Of a stretch of 64,000 nucleotides of DNA, positions 60,828 to 64,000 are shown in pieces. The DNA lies in the NCBI GenBank assembly GCA_002413745.1, contig DHXP01000057.1, positions 1 to 64,000 of the forward strand, written 5' to 3'. A program made the position numbers and the translations under genes. The notes under the pieces are model-generated. The model was not told where the DNA came from and made no database searches. It saw only the letters and a program-made list of their open reading frames with translations. Source of the DNA: Flavobacterium sp. UBA5153 (lineage in GTDB: Bacteria > Bacteroidota > Bacteroidia > Flavobacteriales > Flavobacteriaceae). Position 1 is the stretch's first letter, and each line of letters starts with the position of its first letter.

Positions 60828-61832
60828 ATGAAAGAACAAGACATTCAAGCGATACAGTTGTTATTATCAACTCCAAAAAAAATTGCCATCATTCCGCACC
60901 GGAGTCCAGACGGTGATGCCATGGGGTCGACCTTGGGATTATACCATTTTTTGTTAAAAAACAACCATCATCCCGTTGTTATTTCCCCAAACGAGTTTTC
61001 CAATTTTTTGGATTGGATGCCCGGTTCGGAAACCGTTAAAATATTTGAAAAAGACAAAAAAAATTGCACCAAAATCCTTGAAGAAGCCGAGCTTATTTTC
61101 ACGCTTGATTTTAATGCTTTGCATCGCGTAGGCGAAATGGAAAATGTGTTAAACAAGCTCAAAGTTCCGTTTGTAATGATTGATCACCATCAGTCGCCTG
61201 ATGATTTTGCCGTGGTTACGTATTCGGATATTTCTTTTGGATCGACCTGCGAAATGTTGTATAATTTCATTTGCTTTCTTGGTAAAAAAGAAGACATCGA
61301 CAAAACTATTGGCACCTGCATATATACCGGAATTCTCACAGATTCAGGTTCCTTTCGATTTCCAAAAACAACAGGGACAACACACCGAATCATAGCCGAC
61401 TTAATTGATTTAGGTGTCGAAAACACCGAAATCCCAACCCTGCTTTTTGACAACAGTTCATTTGGACGACTGCAATTGCTAGGAAGAGCGCTTCAAAACA
61501 CGAAGGTTATGGCTGACAATAAAACGGCTTACACCACGCTTACACAAGACGAATTAAATACTTTTAATTTCGTAAAAGGAGACACGGAAGGCATCGTTAA
61601 TTATGGACTAAGCATAAAAGGCATTGTTTTTACGGCTATTTTTATCGAAAACAGGGAAGAGGATATTATCAAGATTTCGTTTCGTTCACAAGGTGATTTT
61701 GATGTCAATCAATTTGCACGAGATTATTTTAATGGTGGAGGACATCGTAATGCTGCCGGAGGAAAATCGGAATTATCGATGGAAGAAACAGTTAAGAAAT
61801 TTGAGGATTTAGTAACGAAACTAAAAATATAA
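60828..61832 (+). CDS. nrnA: DHH-DHHA1 phosphoesterase (NrnA-like)
   Basis: 334 residues. DHH motifs: HRSPDGDAMGS, FTLDFNALHR, IDHHQSPDDF; DHHA1: GGGHRNAAGGKSEL. Degrades nanoRNA and dephosphorylates pAp. Start of a unit with gldI and the isomerases. Confidence 0.93.
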   Translation: MKEQDIQAIQLLLSTPKKIAIIPHRSPDGDAMGSTLGLYHFLLKNNHHPVVISPNEFSNFLDWMPGSETVKIFEKDKKNCTKILEEAELIFTLDFNALHRVGEMENVLNKLKVPFVMIDHHQSPDDFAVVTYSDISFGSTCEMLYNFICFLGKKEDIDKTIGTCIYTGILTDSGSFRFPKTTGTTHRIIADLIDLGVENTEIPTLLFDNSSFGRLQLLGRALQNTKVMADNKTAYTTLTQDELNTFNFVKGDTEGIVNYGLSIKGIVFTAIFIENREEDIIKISFRSQGDFDVNQFARDYFNGGGHRNAAGGKSELSMEETVKKFEDLVTKLKI

Positions 61833-61838
61833 TGCATC

Positions 61839-62489
61839 ATGAAAAATAGAAAATTTGTAATGGTTATGTTTGTTGCATTTATTTTAATTTCAAGCTGCAA
61901 ACAACATCAAGAAGCCAGAAGACCTATTTCGCAGACATCGGGAACCTTTATGAAAAAATCAATAAAGAGAAACAAGAAGTTGATAGCTGGCGAGGAAGGA
62001 CAAATTGATTCGATAATTAAAAGCAACCCTAAAATAAAATATCTGGCCTCTACAAAAGGATATTGGTATTCCTATGAAATCCAAAATCAGTTGGATACAC
62101 TCACCCCAAAAAAGGGAGATGTTGCTTTTTTTGATTATGAAATAAAAGACATAAAAGGCAATATCATCTATTCTGAACTGGAATTAAGACCGCAGACTTA
62201 TTTTGTTGACAAGCAAAACATCATGACGGGATTGAGAGAGGGCATAAAATTGATGCATAAAAACGAAAAAGTGACTTTTCTTTTTCCTTCTCATATGGGG
62301 TATGGTTATCATGGCGACAACAAAAAAATAGGCACAAACCAGCCATTGCTTTGTACCGTAACGCTGCGCAATTTTAAATCGGAAAAAGACTTTAAAAAAG
62401 AGGGGGAATTAAAACCGTCAACTCCGATAAAGCAACAAATTAAACCCGAAAACAAACCCGAAAACAAACCCAAAGACACTATAAAATAA
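61839..62489 (+). CDS. gldI: gliding-motility lipoprotein GldI (FKBP-type)
   Basis: 216 residues; lipobox ISSC (Cys20). FKBP domain: GDVAFFDYEIKDIKGNIIYS, FVDKQNIMTGLREGIKLMHKNEKVTFLFPSHMGYGYHG, with a Lys/Pro-rich tail carrying the tandem ENKP repeat. Needed for gliding in Flavobacterium. Starts 6 bases after nrnA. Confidence 0.9.
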   Translation: MKNRKFVMVMFVAFILISSCKQHQEARRPISQTSGTFMKKSIKRNKKLIAGEEGQIDSIIKSNPKIKYLASTKGYWYSYEIQNQLDTLTPKKGDVAFFDYEIKDIKGNIIYSELELRPQTYFVDKQNIMTGLREGIKLMHKNEKVTFLFPSHMGYGYHGDNKKIGTNQPLLCTVTLRNFKSEKDFKKEGELKPSTPIKQQIKPENKPENKPKDTIK

Positions 62490-62518
62490 TAAGAAAATAA
62501 TAAGAAAATAATTTAGAA

Positions 62519-63643
62519 ATGAAAAAAAGCATCCTATTCGCACTCCTTGTAATTGCCTCATTTTATTCTTGTAAAGAAGAAAAAAACAATCTTCCTGATG
62601 GCTTATATGCCAAAATAGAAACCAATAAAGGAATCGTAATCGTACAATTGGATTATGAAAAAGCTCCTATCACCGTGGCCAACTTTGTGACATTGGCCGA
62701 AGGAAAAAATGAGTTTGTTACCAATAAAAACCTTAAGGACAAACCTTTTTATGATGGTTTGAAATTTCACAGGGTGATAAAAGATTTTATGATCCAAACT
62801 GGTGATCCACTAGGGACGGGTTCCGGAGATACCGGTTATAAATTCAAGGACGAAATTTCTGATCTGAAATTCGATAAAGGCGGTGTTTTGGCAATGGCCA
62901 ATAATGGTCCGGCAACCAATAGCAGCCAGTTTTTCATAACCCATCTCGAAACGCCTTGGCTAGAAGGAAAACATACTATTTTTGGCCACGTGGTAGAAAA
63001 AGGAATGGACGTGGTAAACCTAATCGAACAAAATGATTTCATCAATAAAGTAACCATAATTAGAAATGGTGAAGAGGCAAAAAAGTTTGATGCCGTAAAA
63101 ACATTTCATGATTATTTTGCCATAGAATCAGAAAATCAAAAGAAAAAATTGGCCATTGATGCCGAAAACCAAAAAGCGGACGACTCAAAATACAAAGCCG
63201 TCCATGAACAAAAAGCGGCTTATTTTGCAGATTTAAAAGCCAAGGCAATAAAATCCAAAACTGGGCTTCAATATGTAATAACCAAAAAAAGTGGCGGTAA
63301 AAAACCGGTAAATGGCGCAACCATTTACATTCATTATGCCGGTTTTCTAGAAAATGGCTCCTTATTTGACTCGAGTATTGAAGACGTGTCAAAAACTTTT
63401 GGGAAATTTGATCCAAACAGAGCTTCACAACATGGATACCAGCCCATTCCGTTTCAAGCGGGACGAAAAGACGGCATGATTCCCGGTTTTATCGAAGGAA
63501 TCGAAAAATTATCCTTTGGAGACAAAGCCGTACTGTTTATACCATCCAATTTAGCTTATGGAGAAGCAGGTGCCGGTGGAGTAATTCCGCCAAATACCAA
63601 TATTATTTTTGAAGTTGAATTATTGGAAGCCATGCCTCAATAA
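62519..63643 (+). CDS. cyclophilin-FKBP fusion isomerase lipoprotein
   Basis: 374 residues; lipobox FYSC (Cys18). Cyclophilin domain (about 30-190): FHRVIKDFMIQTGDP, NSSQFFITHLETPWLEGKHTIFGHVV. FKBP domain (about 245-374): TIYIHYAGFLENGSLFDSS, GMIPGFIEGIEKLSFGDKAVLFIPSNLAYGEAG. Two proline isomerase activities in one chain, in the periplasm. Confidence 0.93.
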   Translation: MKKSILFALLVIASFYSCKEEKNNLPDGLYAKIETNKGIVIVQLDYEKAPITVANFVTLAEGKNEFVTNKNLKDKPFYDGLKFHRVIKDFMIQTGDPLGTGSGDTGYKFKDEISDLKFDKGGVLAMANNGPATNSSQFFITHLETPWLEGKHTIFGHVVEKGMDVVNLIEQNDFINKVTIIRNGEEAKKFDAVKTFHDYFAIESENQKKKLAIDAENQKADDSKYKAVHEQKAAYFADLKAKAIKSKTGLQYVITKKSGGKKPVNGATIYIHYAGFLENGSLFDSSIEDVSKTFGKFDPNRASQHGYQPIPFQAGRKDGMIPGFIEGIEKLSFGDKAVLFIPSNLAYGEAGAGGVIPPNTNIIFEVELLEAMPQ

Positions 63644-63687
63644 TTTAATAATGACACAAAAACAAATTAGACCTTAAATTATACCAA

Positions 63688-64000
63688 ATGAAATCTAAAA
63701 TCCTGTTATTATTATTTTTGGGCGTGTTGAATATACAAGCTCAAAATATCAAAAAACCAACTGCGACGGTTAAGGCAACTCCCAAAGCCCCCGCGGTTAT
63801 CGAAGGAATTTTTGCTACCATTGCCACTAACAAAGGTGACATCATCGTTCAATTAGAATATCAAAAAACACCGATTGCCGTAGCCAATTTTATAACATTG
63901 GCAGAAGGTAAAAATGCTTTTGTAACCAATGAAAAACTAAAGGGAAAACCCTTTTATGACGACTTGAAATTTCACAGGGTCATCAAGGATTTCATGATTC
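63688..64000 (+). CDS. cyclophilin-type isomerase (partial)
   Basis: 104 residues before the window end: signal peptide (MKSKILLLLFLGVLNIQAQ), then TIATNKGDIIVQLEYQKTPIAVANFITLAEGKN and KFHRVIKDFM, parallel to the preceding gene's cyclophilin domain. A tandem duplicate without the lipobox. Confidence 0.85.
   Translation, partial: MKSKILLLLFLGVLNIQAQNIKKPTATVKATPKAPAVIEGIFATIATNKGDIIVQLEYQKTPIAVANFITLAEGKNAFVTNEKLKGKPFYDDLKFHRVIKDFMI

Noticed and set aside
1-64000. CRISPR arrays
   Set aside because: No set of regularly spaced identical repeats with unique spacers was seen; the repeats found are dispersed or palindromic.
1-64000. tRNA or rRNA genes
   Set aside because: No T-loop GGTTCGA-type stretches in a cloverleaf context or rRNA-like sequence seen by eye; a covariance search would be needed to be certain.

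Overview
The window comes from a low-GC member of the Bacteroidota, most likely Flavobacterium or a close relative. This rests on GldI (gliding motility), on family types common in this phylum (DUF4295, DUF5777, DUF3810, a LysM/PBP1 fusion, BshC), on Bacteroidota-type -7 promoter boxes (TAnnTTTG, for example before ndk, guaA and the DUF2795 gene), and on the dispersed short palindromes typical of such genomes. No rRNA, tRNA or CRISPR array was seen.

Layout. 1-4.3 kb: a minus-strand operon (OB-fold protein, DUF5777 barrel, cytochrome c-like lipoprotein, YceI) faces two tandem plus-strand lipoproteins, each with two CXXCH motifs. 4.3-6.6 kb: a B12-binding radical SAM protein. 6.7-11.3 kb: a single-chain restriction-modification gene interrupted by palindromic repeats and by a DUF559 nuclease cassette, followed by an unknown gene. 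11.3-25.6 kb: mostly housekeeping (MHS transporter, bshC, an acyltransferase, ndk, ftsY operon, rpmB-rpmG-DUF4295, cinA, Hpt, FAH, exonuclease, 2-oxoacid dehydrogenase E2, glycosyltransferase) ending in a RelE-type toxin-antitoxin pair. 26-36.7 kb: ABC-F protein, aldo/keto reductase, FKBP, an atypical SDR, methyltransferase, lipoprotein, LolD-like ATPase, ATP-grasp protein, cobalamin adenosyltransferase.

36.9-45 kb: DUF2795 gene, secA, a transporter, then a small defence-like island made of an EcoRI-type adenine methyltransferase, a DUF262-HNH protein and a HigBA pair. 45-52.3 kb: cupin, a tiny lysine-rich protein, pepD, a MazF-type pair, DUF3810, an ECF sigma factor with a membrane partner, PlsC-like and NUDIX genes. 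52.4-59 kb: DUF4268, then guaA - LysM/PBP1 - OsmC - DUF3820 on the minus strand, and two secreted paralogues. 59-64 kb: RidA, a ClC transporter, NrnA, GldI and two further peptidyl-prolyl isomerases, the last cut by the window end.

The most unusual signal is the protein-embedded repeat biology. A GC-rich double-hairpin element that is free of stop codons in all six frames occurs five times inside one restriction-modification gene. Two inverted copies bracket a DUF559 nuclease domain that appears to have been inserted without breaking the host frame. Two other palindrome families are also found in frame inside the radical SAM, BshC and methyltransferase genes, and a third repeat inside the DUF3810 gene. 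The EcoRI-type methyltransferase/DUF262-HNH pair is the second candidate for an undescribed system.
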